A stretch of DNA of 64,000 bases from Pararhizobium polonicum. Its GTDB lineage: Bacteria; Pseudomonadota; Alphaproteobacteria; Rhizobiales; Rhizobiaceae. Shown in pieces: positions 24,522 through 34,001 of the stretch. The stretch covers positions 186,001 to 250,000 of the forward strand of contig NZ_LGLV01000009.1 of NCBI RefSeq assembly GCF_001687365.1, written 5' to 3'. Within the stretch, counting starts at the first letter, position 1; the number at the start of each line of letters is the position of its first letter. The notes below the pieces were generated by a model, which was not told where the DNA came from, searched no databases, and saw only the letters and a list, made by a program, of their open reading frames with translations. The translations under genes were made by a program, and so were the position numbers.

Positions 24522-25344
24522 TGCGGCGCCCGCCCTTCAGGCTGGTCGTCTTCTGGAGCATCCAGTCCACGACAAGATTGACGCAGATGACCAGCGCGGC
24601 AATCGCGGCACCCGGAATGAGGGCCGCGAAGACGCCGAACACCAATCCATCCTTGTTCTCCTTCACAAGGCTGCCCCAATCGGCGACCGGCGGCTGGACG
24701 CCGAGGCCAAGGAACGAGAGCGTGGACAGGAAGAGAATGGCGAAGGCGAAGCGCAGGCCGAGTTCGGCCAGAAGCGGCGAGAATGCATTCGGTAGGATCT
24801 CGCGGAAAATGATCCAGCTCCAGCTCTCGCCGCGCAGCCGGGCCACCTCGACATAATCCAGCACGACGAGATCGGCGGCGATCGCGCGGCTGACGCGAAA
24901 GACCCGCGTCGCCTCGAGCGTGGCCATGACGAGCACGAGCACTACCATGTTCTTGGGAAGGACGGCGAGCACGACGAGCGCGAAGATCAGCGTCGGGATC
25001 GCCATCATCAGGTCGTTGAGCCGCGACAGGACCTGATCGGTCCAGCCACGCCGGACAGCGGCGTAGAAGCCGAGCGATACGCCGATCAGGAAGGCCATGG
25101 CGGTCGCCAGTGCTGCGATGACGAAGGTGATCCTTGCCCCCCAGACGAGACGCGAGAACAGATCGCGGCCGATATTGTCGGTTCCCAGCAGCGCATCGGC
25201 AGACGGCGGATCCCAGACGCCGCCGACCACGGCAGAGACCGGATGCGGCGCAAGCCAGGGCGCAAAGATCGCCACCAAAAGAAAGGCGGCGACGCCGGCA
25301 AAGCCGATCATGGCCATGAGCGTGAAGCGTGGCAGATTCTTCAT
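24514..25344 (-). CDS. Oligopeptide-type ABC transporter permease (DppC class)
   Basis: 276 residues from MKNLPRFTLMAMIGF. First membrane helix ends in IFAPWLAPHP, followed by LLGTDNIGRDLFSRLVWG, the DppC hallmark, then five more helices with an EAA-type loop and LGLGVQPPVADWG. Its start overlaps the preceding permease stop by ATGA, which fixes the start at 25344. Partner of the DppB-type subunit and the fused ATPase. Confidence 0.88.
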   Translation of the reverse strand: MKNLPRFTLMAMIGFAGVAAFLLVAIFAPWLAPHPVSAVVGGVWDPPSADALLGTDNIGRDLFSRLVWGARITFVIAALATAMAFLIGVSLGFYAAVRRGWTDQVLSRLNDLMMAIPTLIFALVVLAVLPKNMVVLVLVMATLEATRVFRVSRAIAADLVVLDYVEVARLRGESWSWIIFREILPNAFSPLLAELGLRFAFAILFLSTLSFLGLGVQPPVADWGSLVKENKDGLVFGVFAALIPGAAIAALVICVNLVVDWMLQKTTSLKGGRRNG

Positions 25345-26375
25345 CGCGGATGCCTCAGCCGTGGATTGGCCAGAACGGAAATCATGTCGGCGACGATGTT
25401 GAGGACGATGTAGACGGCGGCGAACACCAGGCCAGCGGCCTGCACGACCGGCACGTCGCGCTTTGCCACGTGATCCACCAGATACTGGCCCATGCCGGGA
25501 TAGACGAAGATCACCTCGACGACGACGACGCCGACGATGAGATAGGCCAGGTTGAGCGCCACGACATTGACGATGGGCGACAGGGCATTGGGCAGCGCAT
25601 GCTTCCAGACGATGCGCCAGGAGGGCAGGCCCTTGAGGAGCGCCGTTTCGATATAGGGAGAGGCCATGACGTTGAGGAGCGCTGCCCGCGTCATCCGCAT
25701 CATGTGCCCGAGAACGGCCAGAACCAGCGTCAGGCAGGGCAGCAACATGACAACAAGCCTTTGCCCAAGCGGCATGGCGTCGGACACGGTGGCGCTGCTC
25801 GGAAGCCAGAAATGGGCGACGGAGAAATAGGCGATCAATAGATAGCCCGCGAAGAATTCCGGAAGCGATATGGCGCTGAGCGTGACCAGGCCGATCGTCC
25901 GGTCGATCCAGGTGCCGGTGTAGAGCACGGACAGGATGCCGAGAAGGATCGAAAGCGGCACGGCAATCACGGCAGCCATTGCTGCCAGAAGCAGCGTATT
26001 TTTCAAACGGGGCGCGATGCTCTTGGCAATGTCCTGGCGGTTGCTGTAGCTGCGCCCGAAGTCGCCGCGCACGGCGCCGTTCAGCCATTTGACGTAGCGG
26101 ACGGGTGCCGGTTGTTCCAGCCCCAGCTCCTTGCGGATGCTTGCCACGGCTTCCGGCGTTGCCTGCTGGCCAAGCATCGAGGTCGCGACATCGCCCGGCA
26201 GGATCTGCGTTCCGGCAAAGATGACGACCGAGACGGCCCACAGGAGCACGAGGCCGAGGAAAAGACGCTTGATCAGCAGCAGCCACAGGCTTCCGCCGGT
26301 CGCCTTTTGCGCCGGTAACGGCCGCATGGCCTGCATTTCTATATCGATTCCGTCAGCCAACGGCCGGCCGCCCAT
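25341..26375 (-). CDS. Oligopeptide-type ABC transporter permease (DppB class)
   Basis: 344 residues if started at 26375; starts at 26336 or 26327 are also possible because none has a strong RBS. The first helix LFLGLVLLWAVSVVIF is followed by ILPGDVATSMLGQQATPEAV, the periplasmic loop typical of DppB proteins, and five more helices. It lies downstream of a Rho-independent terminator that follows the binding-protein gene, so permease expression depends on read-through. Confidence 0.85.
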   Translation of the reverse strand: MGGRPLADGIDIEMQAMRPLPAQKATGGSLWLLLIKRLFLGLVLLWAVSVVIFAGTQILPGDVATSMLGQQATPEAVASIRKELGLEQPAPVRYVKWLNGAVRGDFGRSYSNRQDIAKSIAPRLKNTLLLAAMAAVIAVPLSILLGILSVLYTGTWIDRTIGLVTLSAISLPEFFAGYLLIAYFSVAHFWLPSSATVSDAMPLGQRLVVMLLPCLTLVLAVLGHMMRMTRAALLNVMASPYIETALLKGLPSWRIVWKHALPNALSPIVNVVALNLAYLIVGVVVVEVIFVYPGMGQYLVDHVAKRDVPVVQAAGLVFAAVYIVLNIVADMISVLANPRLRHPR

Positions 26376-26453
26376 CTGTCTGTTGTCAGGATTTATCGAA
26401 TGGCGCTATCGCGAACTGCGCCGCAGCGCAATGGTCTGGCTGCGGGACGCCGT

Positions 26454-26484
26454 AAAAAACGCCCCCGAACTGTCGTCCGGGGGC
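26454..26484 (-). terminator. Rho-independent terminator/attenuator between binding-protein and permease genes
   Basis: On the minus strand, arms 26484-26478 and 26467-26461 (GCCCCCG/CGGGGGC, 10-nt loop) are followed by one G and six U (26459-26454). It starts 27 nt after the binding-protein stop. Partial read-through would give many receptors per membrane complex. Confidence 0.8.
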
Positions 26485-26510
26485 AAGGAGTGTGCTGTCC
26501 TTGCGGCAGG

Positions 26511-28094
26511 TCAGGCATTCAGCCAGGCGCGCTCGGCGATGCGGTAGCCGCTGAGATCGCCGCCGCCCGGGACCGGAACGTAACCGCCGACCTTGTCGGT
26601 TGCTGCGGCCAGATTGTCGACGAAGAGCGGAATGATCTCGCCGCCCTCGTCCACCAGCTTCACCTGCAGGTCGTGGTAGATCTGCTTGCGCTTCGTCTCG
26701 TCCAGCTCGACACGTCCTGCTGCAAGCAGCTTGTCGAACGATTCGTCGCGCCAGGCCGTTTCATTCCACGGTGCGTCGGACTGGAAGATCAGCGACAGCA
26801 TGGCGTCGGCGGTCGGGCGCACGGACCAGTTGGACGCGACGAACGGCTTTTTCAGCCACACCTCGTCCCAATAGCCGTCGGAAGGCACGCGCTCGACATC
26901 GATGGTGATGCCGGCCTTGGCGGCCGAGGCCTGGAAGAGCTGTGCGGCATCGACAGAACCGGGGAAGCCGTTGTCGGAGACGCTGAGCTGGATGCCGTCG
27001 GGCGAGCCGGCCTTCTTGAAATGGAAGGCGGCCTTGTCGGCGTCATAGGCACGCTGCGGAATGTCCTTGGCGAAGTAGGGATTCCACGATGCAATCGGAT
27101 TGTCGTTGCCGATCGCGCCGGTGCCGACCAGAAGGCTCTTCTGCAGCTCTTCGCGATCGATCGCATATTTCAGCGCGAGGCGCAGATCGACGTTGTCATA
27201 TGGCTTGGCATCGACCCGCATCGGGAAGCAGAACATCGTATTTTCCTGCGAACGCAGGATCTGTATGCCCGGACGCGAGCTCAGCCGGCTCAGGGTGCGG
27301 GGTTCGACGCGGTTGATGATATGGACCTGCCCGCTGAGAAGCGCGGCCATCCGGGCTGTCGCATCGCTCATGGCGATGGTTTCGACCGAATCGACATGGG
27401 CGCGGTCGGATGCCCAGTAGTTCGGGTTCCGCTTGGTCAGCGCGCGCACGCCCGGCTGGAAGTCTTCGAGAATGAAGGCACCGGTACCGACGCCCTTGTC
27501 GAAATCGCCGCCGTCCGGGCCGATGCCCATGTGATAATCCACCAGGGCCGCCGGGAAATCGGCATTGCCGGCGCTGAGCGTGACGGTCACTTCATGGGTG
27601 TCGGTGGCTTTGATATCGGTAACGGCGAGCAGCTGGCCCTTGCCGCCGGAGTTGCTCTTTTCGCCGCGGTGATGGTTGAGCGAGTAGACGACGTCCTGGG
27701 CCACAAGTTCCTTGCCGTTGTGGAACTGGATGCCCTTCTTCAGCTTGAAGACCCATTTGCTCGCATCCGGGGTTGCCGCTTCCCAGCTCTCGGCCAGGGC
27801 GCCGAAGAGCTTTCCGTCGGGGCCGAGTTCCAGCACCGTGTTGAATAGCTGAAAGCCGACCGTATACATGTAGGCTTCGGTGTAGAACGCCGGGTCCAGC
27901 CGGTCGGAGCTCGAAGCCGTGTCGAGGCCGAGGATCAGATGACCGCCCTTGACCGGCGTTGCCGCTTGCGCGCCGGCCGAACCCGGCAATAGCAGGCCAC
28001 CGGCCGAAAGTGCTGCAGACAGAAGGCCCGCGTTTTGCAGAAGCTGCCGGCGCGTGGGCTGCAGGATGTTCGAGGTAGTCTTGTGACCCGGCAT
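26511..28094 (-). CDS. Peptide-type ABC transporter substrate-binding protein (SBP family 5), Tat-like signal
   Basis: 527 residues. A twin-arginine-like signal, TRRQLLQNAG at residues 14-23, precedes a hydrophobic core and an AGAQA cleavage site near 43. The mature chain shows GGHLILGLDTASSSDRLDPAF and ELGPDGKLFGALAESWE, typical of family 5. ATG follows GGAGCCATA. First gene of the second importer operon, downstream of an amidohydrolase gene in the same direction. The import of an N-acylated or peptide-like substrate that the amidohydrolase then cleaves would make sense; not proven. Confidence 0.88.
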   Translation of the reverse strand: MPGHKTTSNILQPTRRQLLQNAGLLSAALSAGGLLLPGSAGAQAATPVKGGHLILGLDTASSSDRLDPAFYTEAYMYTVGFQLFNTVLELGPDGKLFGALAESWEAATPDASKWVFKLKKGIQFHNGKELVAQDVVYSLNHHRGEKSNSGGKGQLLAVTDIKATDTHEVTVTLSAGNADFPAALVDYHMGIGPDGGDFDKGVGTGAFILEDFQPGVRALTKRNPNYWASDRAHVDSVETIAMSDATARMAALLSGQVHIINRVEPRTLSRLSSRPGIQILRSQENTMFCFPMRVDAKPYDNVDLRLALKYAIDREELQKSLLVGTGAIGNDNPIASWNPYFAKDIPQRAYDADKAAFHFKKAGSPDGIQLSVSDNGFPGSVDAAQLFQASAAKAGITIDVERVPSDGYWDEVWLKKPFVASNWSVRPTADAMLSLIFQSDAPWNETAWRDESFDKLLAAGRVELDETKRKQIYHDLQVKLVDEGGEIIPLFVDNLAAATDKVGGYVPVPGGGDLSGYRIAERAWLNA

Positions 28095-28182
28095 TATGGC
28101 TCCGTCCTTGGTGTGGTTTCACGATGTTTGGCGTCAGCGCGCCCGGAATGATGGATTGTCGACGTTCGTGCCCGCGTTTCTA

Positions 28183-28271
28183 GGTGGTTCCGGTGGCGCA
28201 ATCCCGCAAATTCCTTCTAAAATTCCTCTGCGCAGAGGAAGAAAATGCGGATTGCCACCGATGGAACCACC
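28183..28271. repeat. 89-bp imperfect inverted repeat with central 18-bp palindrome
   Basis: Outer arms begin GGTGGTTCC (28183) and end GGAACCACC (28271); the next blocks GGTGGC, CAATCC and GCA pair with TGC, GGATTG and GCCACC, interrupted by small indels. The centre is the perfect palindrome TTCCTCTGCGCAGAGGAA (28223-28240). It begins 11 bp past the amidohydrolase stop. The form resembles the intergenic palindromic mosaic repeats (RIME-like) of rhizobia; whether it is dispersed in the genome cannot be seen here. Confidence 0.75.
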
Positions 28272-28282
28272 CCCGGACCCTG

Positions 28283-29467
28283 TTAAGCCAGCAGTCTCGC
28301 AGCCGCCAGCGACAGCGCCACGACGCCGTTGCCGATGCAGCGCTCATCCGGCTGGTAATCGGAATTGTGCAGCCGGTCGTCGCGGCCTTCCTGCGAGGCG
28401 CCGACACCGAGCTGAAAGGCGGGGACCTTCGCCCCTACCAGCGCGAAATCTTCCGCGCCAAGGCTTGCTTCGCGCTTCAGGACGACATCGCCGAAATGAT
28501 CGCGGATGGCTGCTATCGTCGTTTTCAAAAGGCGATCGTCGGATACCAGCGACGGGACACCACGCACATAGTTGATCTCGCACCTGACCCGCATCGATGC
28601 TTCCAGACCGGCACAGACGCGTCTCAGCGCCGCTTCGATGGCGTCGCGCGAGACCGGATCCTGACAGCGCACGGTCCCCATAATGCCGACGGAATCCGGG
28701 ATGATATTGTGGGTGTTGCCCCCATGGATGGAACCGATCGTCAACACGGCCGGCCGCATGGGATCAACCTCGCGCGAAACGATGGTCTGGAGCTGGGTGA
28801 TCAGTTGCGCGGTGGCGACGACGGGATCGACAGCCATATGCGGGCGGGCGGCATGGCCGGATACCGCGTGGATGGTGATATCGAACTCGTCGGACGAACC
28901 GTTGGCGATCCCTTCGACGAAACTGAAGGTGCCGATCGGCTCATCGGGGTGATTGTGGAAGCCGAGCGCGAAATCGACGCCATCAAGCACACCGTCGGCG
29001 ATCATCGCGGCTGCGCCGCTTTCCTGTGTCTCTTCAGCCGGTTGGAACATCAACTTGATGTTGCCGCTCAGGCGCGGCGCGATCTCTTTCAGGACGGCTC
29101 CCACGCCGATCAGCGTCGCCGTGTGCAAATCGTGACCACAGGCATGCATCTTGCCTTCGATGCGGCTGGCGAAGGGCAGGCCGGTCTGTTCCTTAATCGG
29201 CAGCGCATCCATGTCGGCGCGAATGATCAGCGTCGGCCCCGGCGCTCCACACGGAATAAAGCCGACGATGCCGGTGCGCCCGACGCCGGTGACATGCTCG
29301 ATGCCGAGGCTTTCCAGCTCGCGTGCGACGACACCGCTTGTTCTCTCGACATCGAAGCCGGTTTCGGGATGCGCATGAATGTCACGGCGGATTCCGATCA
29401 GATGTGCCTCATGGTTCGATGACAGGTCCTGAATGAGCCTGTTGAGGTCGTTGACGTGGGTGTTCAT
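28283..29467 (-). CDS. M20-family amidohydrolase, second copy
   Basis: 394 residues. Metal-site motifs: RADMDALP at 83-90, HACGHDLHT with Cys110 and His112, and QPAEE later. Cytoplasmic; hydrolyses N-acyl amino acids or short peptides in this family. RBS AAGGA is seven bases before the ATG. It shares the same core motifs as the amidohydrolase at 14178 but is clearly diverged. It precedes a peptide-type importer in the same direction with a large inverted repeat between them. Confidence 0.9.
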   Translation of the reverse strand: MNTHVNDLNRLIQDLSSNHEAHLIGIRRDIHAHPETGFDVERTSGVVARELESLGIEHVTGVGRTGIVGFIPCGAPGPTLIIRADMDALPIKEQTGLPFASRIEGKMHACGHDLHTATLIGVGAVLKEIAPRLSGNIKLMFQPAEETQESGAAAMIADGVLDGVDFALGFHNHPDEPIGTFSFVEGIANGSSDEFDITIHAVSGHAARPHMAVDPVVATAQLITQLQTIVSREVDPMRPAVLTIGSIHGGNTHNIIPDSVGIMGTVRCQDPVSRDAIEAALRRVCAGLEASMRVRCEINYVRGVPSLVSDDRLLKTTIAAIRDHFGDVVLKREASLGAEDFALVGAKVPAFQLGVGASQEGRDDRLHNSDYQPDERCIGNGVVALSLAAARLLA

Positions 29468-29756
29468 GTTGATGTCCTTACTACAAACTCAAGCCTCAAG
29501 CGAAGCTGGCCGTACACGATACCAGATCTGGCGTCGCAGCTTATAGGGGATGACGGTTGGTCAGGAAAGGCACTCGGTCGATCTTCTCGCCGGGCTCGTG
29601 ATCTCGTCGCCCTTGTTCGGCGCGGCGGCTGAGGTCGTAACCCAGTTTTCCAACATCCGCCCTCCGACCGACAGCCAAACATCCAGCCATGCTTTGACCG
29701 AACCGTCCGCAATGCTGCCGCAACCTTGGCGGTAGAAAGAGACGGACGAAAGGAGC

Positions 29757-30391
29757 ATGGCGATGAGGTTTCTGCTGATCGAGGAGCTGATGGCGCGCGT
29801 GCGAGCGGTGCTGAGATGGCCGGCCGTTCTGGCGGAACAGCAGATCGCCGCCGGGCGGATCGTGATCGATCCGCTTCATCTGGACGTGACGGTCAATTCA
29901 GCTCCCTTTGACCTCCCCCGTCGTGAGCTTCTGGTTCTCGTTGCGCTTGCCAAGCGCAAGGGCAAGACCGTCCTTCGCGGAGGGGGCACATCGCCCGCAC
30001 TGTGGTTGCCGATCTCGCGCCCCTGGCGATTGCCGCGGGTTATGAAATTTCCTTCGAGAGTGACGTTGCGGTGCTCAAGCTGGACGGCAGTCCCGCTGCC
30101 CTGCCGCGGGCGATCGGCAATCTGGTGCGCAACGCCATCGACCACGGCGGCAATACCGGTACGATCGTGGTCTCCGTCTCAGGCGTGGGCGAGATTACAG
30201 TTTCCGATGAAGGGCCGGGGATACCAGCAGATCAGCGGGAGCAGGTCTTCGAGCCATTCTACCGCGTCACGCCGCGAAGCAAAGGCGCAGGCCTTGGCTT
30301 GAGCCTCGTCAAGCAGATCGTCGCCAGTCATGGCGGCCAGGTGACGATCGACGGTGCCCCGTCCGGAACCGCCGTCAGGATCCGGTTGTAA
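29757..30391 (+). pseudogene. Remnant of a two-component system: truncated response regulator joined to histidine-kinase C-terminus
   Basis: The reading frame from 29757 starts like an OmpR-type regulator (MRFLLIE), jumps directly to the end of the receiver domain (ELMARVRAVLR) and continues into the winged-helix region (PRRELLVLVALAKRKGKTVLR), then breaks off. A different frame from about 29981 encodes the C-terminal ATPase domain of a histidine kinase: N box NLVRNAIDHGG, G1 DEGPGIP, F box FEPFYRV, G2 GAGLGLSLVKQIV. So at least two internal deletions removed most of the receiver, the recognition helix, and the kinase sensor and dimerisation parts. Not expected to function. Confidence 0.8.
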
Positions 30392-30558
30392 GATGGCACC
30401 AGCAAATACGATCCTGCCATCATTCAGAGGCAGGCTTGTAATGTTGCCGCAATCCTCGGCGCAGAATATCTGGGGCATTGTTATCCATGATGGAGGCCGA
30501 AACGTGTGCAGCAAACGACCATGTGAATTCAACCCGTCGCGTTTGTGGTGACAGGACA

Positions 30559-31392
30559 ATGCCTCGATTGAAAATCGCAGGGGTCGGCCTGCCGCTTCTC
30601 CTCCTCATCTCCGGCTGCACATCCGTCCCCTTGAAAGAGGGCGGAACGCTGACTTCCTACAATCAGCTCAGTCCCGCCAAGGGTAAGTTCACCAAGTCGC
30701 GGACATTCGTGGATGCGCAAGGATTGGCGGCGGTAAAGACCGTCTCTATCCTGCCGTCCATCTTTTCCTTCGAGGCTGCCTCTCGCATCAAGACGGTGCA
30801 GGATCGATCGCTTGTCACGAACGCTCTGGACCGCGCCGTTTGTGTCGCACTCAGCGACAAGTATCAGCTGGTCCCTGCCGGTCAGCCGGCCGACCTGACC
30901 GTTCGGGCCGTCGTCACCGATATCGTGCCGACCAACAAGACCATGGCTGGCGTTTCCACCGCCGTTTCGCTTGGAAGCAGTGTCGCCCTGCCAGTCGGCA
31001 TTCCGCGTCTGCCCGCCGGTCTCGGTGGCTTGGCGGTCGAAGCCGAGGCGCTTGACCCGATGGGGGCACAACGCGCGGCCGTTATCTGGTCGAAGGGCGC
31101 CAACTCCATCACCAACAGTGCACGCGTCTCCGAAGTCGGCGACGCCTACAGTCTTGCGGCCAATTTCGGCACGTATTTCTCGCGGATGCTGGTGGCGGGT
31201 AAGGAGCCGAAGGGGCTGGATCTTTCCCTGCCGTCCGGACAGCGCATGAAATCGGCAATGGGCGGCAAACCGAAATATGCAGCTTGCGATGCCTTTGGCC
31301 GCGCGCGCGGCCTGGCCGGCATGGTGGCGGACAAGTTCGGAGCACCTCCGCAGTGGACCGACAAAAAAGCCAAGGCCACTCCGCAATCCTGA
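30559..31392 (+). CDS. DUF3313-like outer-membrane lipoprotein
   Basis: 277 residues. MPRLKIAGVGLPLLLLISGCTS is a lipoprotein signal with lipobox LISGC, so the mature protein is anchored at the Cys near residue 20. The rest (TSYNQLSPAKGKFTKSRTFVD and a domain with VRAVVTDIVPTN) resembles DUF3313 lipoproteins of unknown function. The ATG at 30559 is preceded by AGGAC; the open frame extends upstream to 30478 without signal-peptide character. It stands alone behind the decayed two-component system and is convergent with the sugar operon. No specific role can be given. Confidence 0.75.
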   Translation: MPRLKIAGVGLPLLLLISGCTSVPLKEGGTLTSYNQLSPAKGKFTKSRTFVDAQGLAAVKTVSILPSIFSFEAASRIKTVQDRSLVTNALDRAVCVALSDKYQLVPAGQPADLTVRAVVTDIVPTNKTMAGVSTAVSLGSSVALPVGIPRLPAGLGGLAVEAEALDPMGAQRAAVIWSKGANSITNSARVSEVGDAYSLAANFGTYFSRMLVAGKEPKGLDLSLPSGQRMKSAMGGKPKYAACDAFGRARGLAGMVADKFGAPPQWTDKKAKATPQS

Positions 31393-31403
31393 CTTTCAGA
31401 CCA

Positions 31404-31453
31404 GCGCCGACGCCGTCAGACCCGACGTATACCCGGTCAGACTGCGTCGGCGC
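31404..31453. terminator. Inverted repeat between convergent genes, possible bidirectional terminator
   Basis: Arms GCGCCGACGC (31404-31413) and GCGTCGGCGC (31444-31453) are perfect 10-bp complements separated by 30 nt. They lie at the meeting point of the lipoprotein gene and the sugar operon; the right arm overlaps the end of the GlcG-like gene. There is no T-tract, so termination is only a suggestion. Confidence 0.35.
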
Positions 31454-31856
31454 CGATCGCTGCCAGGCCGGCGCGTGCGACCTCGAAATCCTGATCACCG
31501 GTTCCCGAGCCGACGCCGATCGCAGCGACCAGCCGGTTGCCGAAGCGGATCGGCAGACCGCCGGGCAGCGAGGTGACGCCCCCTTGTGAAGCGATACCGG
31601 CGGCCGTGCCGAATTCGGCCGTCATCGTGCCCGTCGGTGCATTGATCGAGGCTGCCGTTCGCGCCTTGGCGCGGGCGGTATGCATGCTCAGATATTTCGC
31701 GCCGTCCATCCGGACGCTTGCAATCACCTCGCCGCTGACATCGACCAGAAAGATGCATTGCGGAACCTTGATGGCTTCGGCATGGGCGATCGCCGCGGCC
31801 AGGGCGGTCATGGCGCCCGAATGGGTCAATGTCAGGGTTTCTCGTGTTACAGCCAT
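31437..31856 (-). CDS. GlcG/HbpS-family small protein
   Basis: 139 residues. The family pattern is visible: AIAHAEAIKVPQCIFLVDVSGEVI near residues 22-45, then the glycine-rich GGLPIRFGNRLVAAIGVGSGTGDQD near 98-122. Members bind haem or cobalamin (HbpS, PduO C-terminal domain) or accompany small-acid metabolism (GlcG). AAAGGA precedes the ATG. It is the last gene of the sugar operon. It has no signal peptide, so is probably cytoplasmic. Its role in sugar use is unknown. Confidence 0.82.
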   Translation of the reverse strand: MAVTRETLTLTHSGAMTALAAAIAHAEAIKVPQCIFLVDVSGEVIASVRMDGAKYLSMHTARAKARTAASINAPTGTMTAEFGTAAGIASQGGVTSLPGGLPIRFGNRLVAAIGVGSGTGDQDFEVARAGLAAIGADAV

Positions 31857-31882
31857 GGGTGTTTTCCTTTGGTGAAATCGGT

Positions 31883-32974
31883 TCAGCCGCGGCCAAGCGG
31901 CTGAAGAGCCTTGCCGCCGGCATCGAAGAGGTGACAGCTGGCCGGATCGACGGTCAGCCTGATCGACGCGTGCAGCGGCGTTGTATCGCCACCCTCGGCC
32001 TGAACGACCAGCGTCGTGCCGGGGATCAGATCGACATGAAGGATCGTCAGGCTTCCCAGGCGTTCGGCCAGCACGGCCTCACCGCCGAATTGGCCGGCCT
32101 GCGCAACGCGCAGATGCTCCGGCCGGATGCCGAGGATCGCTTCATCGCCTGGCTTCAGGCTTCCGGCGTCGACGGCGACGGTCAGCGCTGCACCATCGGG
32201 GAGCGTGACGGTCACGCCTTCCGGTCCGGCGGCAGTAATCTTCAAAGTCAGCAGGTTCATTTTGGGCGACCCGATAAAGCCTGCGACGAAGGTATTGGCC
32301 GGACGGTTATAGAGATCGAGGGGCGAGCCGATCTGCTCGATATGTCCCGCATGCAGGACGACGATCTTGTCGGCCATGGTCATGGCTTCGGTCTGATCGT
32401 GGGTCACGTAGATCATCGTCGCCTTGAGCTGTTCGTGCAGGCGCATCAGTTCCAGCCGCATGTTGACCCGCAGCGCCGCATCGAGGTTCGACAGAGGCTC
32501 GTCGAACAGGAATATCTTGGGATTGCGCACGATGGCACGACCGATGGCGACGCGCTGGCGCTGGCCACCGGAAAGCTCCTTCGGTCGCCGGTCGAGAAGA
32601 TGCGCCAGTTGCAGCACTTCGGCTGCCTCGCGCACCTTTCGGGACCGCTCAGCGACCGGTATGCCGGCCACCTTCAGCGCAAAGCCCATATTTTCCGCCA
32701 CGGTCATATGCGGGTAAAGCGCATAGGACTGGAAGACCATCGCAAGGCCGCGTTCCGAAGGGCCGATCTCGTTGGAGCGCACGCCGTCGATGGTCAGTTC
32801 GCCGCCGCTGATCTTTTCCAGACCGGCGATCATCCGCAGCAGGGTGGATTTGCCGCAGCCGGACGGGCCGACGAAGACGACGAATTCGCGGTCCTTGACA
32901 TCGAGATTTATGCCCTTGATCACCTCGGCGGCTCCATAGGATTTGCGGACGTCGCGTAGGTTCAGCTCAGCCAT
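31883..32974 (-). CDS. ugpC: Sugar ABC transporter ATP-binding protein (UgpC/MsmX class)
   Basis: 363 residues. Walker [10 protein letters not shown] at 36-44, [14 protein letters not shown] and Walker [17 protein letters not shown], followed by a C-terminal TOBE-type domain of about 120 residues, the standard MalK/UgpC layout. The start at 32974 has AAAGGAGG six bases upstream and overlaps the ROK kinase stop by 8 bp. It drives the two permeases encoded 5 kb upstream in the same operon. The symbol follows common usage for this class and does not imply glycerol-phosphate transport. Confidence 0.9.
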   Translation of the reverse strand: MAELNLRDVRKSYGAAEVIKGINLDVKDREFVVFVGPSGCGKSTLLRMIAGLEKISGGELTIDGVRSNEIGPSERGLAMVFQSYALYPHMTVAENMGFALKVAGIPVAERSRKVREAAEVLQLAHLLDRRPKELSGGQRQRVAIGRAIVRNPKIFLFDEPLSNLDAALRVNMRLELMRLHEQLKATMIYVTHDQTEAMTMADKIVVLHAGHIEQIGSPLDLYNRPANTFVAGFIGSPKMNLLTLKITAAGPEGVTVTLPDGAALTVAVDAGSLKPGDEAILGIRPEHLRVAQAGQFGGEAVLAERLGSLTILHVDLIPGTTLVVQAEGGDTTPLHASIRLTVDPASCHLFDAGGKALQPLGRG

Positions 32975-34001
32975 GAATGGCCTCCTTTGGCCCGGCGGGC
33001 GTGGCCCCGGGCTGATGGTCCAGATCTGCTTCGGTGGCGGGAGGCATGGCCTCGCCTTCATCGCGGAGGATGAGGCTTGCGACCCCGATGAGGCCGGCAT
33101 GGCGGCCCAACTGCGCCGGTACCACCGGTACGTCGCGATAGGCCGGCATGGCGCGGCTGCGGATTGTCGCCTCGATGGTTTCGCTCAACAGATCGAACCC
33201 GTTTGAAATGCCGCCGCCCATGACAATCACGTCCGGCGAATAGAGATGCAGAAGATTGGTAAAGCCGATACCCAGCCATCGCGCTTCCTCCGCCAGCAGA
33301 GACAGTGCCATCGGATCGCCCGCTCGCGCCGCATCGACGACATCGCGGCCGGTCACGGCTGCGTCGCAGGACAGGACACGCAGCCTCGAGCCATCTCCAG
33401 CCGCCGTCATGGCGGTCGCACGGCGGCCGAGTGCGGTACCGGAGGCGACGGCTTCGAAACATCCGACCGCGCCACAAAAGCAGCGGTCGCCCGTATCGGT
33501 AATGGTCATATGGCCGATTTCCGCGGCCAGCCCCCGCCGCCCGTGGATGATGCGCCGATCGGCAATTGCGCCGCCGCCGATCCCGGTCGAGACGGTGACG
33601 AAGACCAGAGAATTGGCGCCACGGCCGGCGCCGAAGCACCATTCGCCGAGCGCTGCGGCATTGGCATCGTTTTCGAGGCCGACCGGCAGGCCAAACCGGT
33701 CGCTCAGAATGCCGGCCAATGGCACGTCGTGCCAGCCGGACAAGGTCGGCGCACCGAGAACGATTCCCGCTTTCGGATCGAGCGGCCCCGGCGCTCCGAT
33801 GCCGACCCCGGCGACAACGGCGTCGGGCACCTCCCTGCGGACCGTTTCGGCCAGCATCTCGATCTGGCCGACAACCGCCATCACACCTTCCCTGGCAAGC
33901 GTCGGAACCGATGCGAATGCCAGAAGCCGGCCCTCGCCATCGACGAGCGCGGCGCGAAGCTCCGTTCCGCCCAGATCAAAGGCAAGAGCGACCCTGGTCA
34001 T
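32967..34001 (-). CDS. ROK-family sugar kinase
   Basis: 344 residues. [20 protein letters not shown] near residues 5-24 is the phosphate-binding motif, [10 protein letters not shown] follows, and [21 protein letters not shown] contains the ROK zinc signature CxCGxxGCxE. It phosphorylates a hexose (glucose, allose, N-acetylmannosamine or similar) with ATP. Translationally coupled to the RPE-type epimerase upstream (TGATG, one-base overlap). The ROK kinase plus RPE-type epimerase pair is also found in the E. coli allose pathway (AlsK, AlsE), a useful hint but not proof. Confidence 0.87.
   Translation of the reverse strand: MTRVALAFDLGGTELRAALVDGEGRLLAFASVPTLAREGVMAVVGQIEMLAETVRREVPDAVVAGVGIGAPGPLDPKAGIVLGAPTLSGWHDVPLAGILSDRFGLPVGLENDANAAALGEWCFGAGRGANSLVFVTVSTGIGGGAIADRRIIHGRRGLAAEIGHMTITDTGDRCFCGAVGCFEAVASGTALGRRATAMTAAGDGSRLRVLSCDAAVTGRDVVDAARAGDPMALSLLAEEARWLGIGFTNLLHLYSPDVIVMGGGISNGFDLLSETIEATIRSRAMPAYRDVPVVPAQLGRHAGLIGVASLILRDEGEAMPPATEADLDHQPGATPAGPKEAIHG

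Noticed and set aside
29468..29756. Small gene between the amidohydrolase and the decayed two-component system
   Set aside because: Several short frames are open on both strands, but none has a good start with RBS or protein-like content; the stretch is probably promoter plus degraded sequence.
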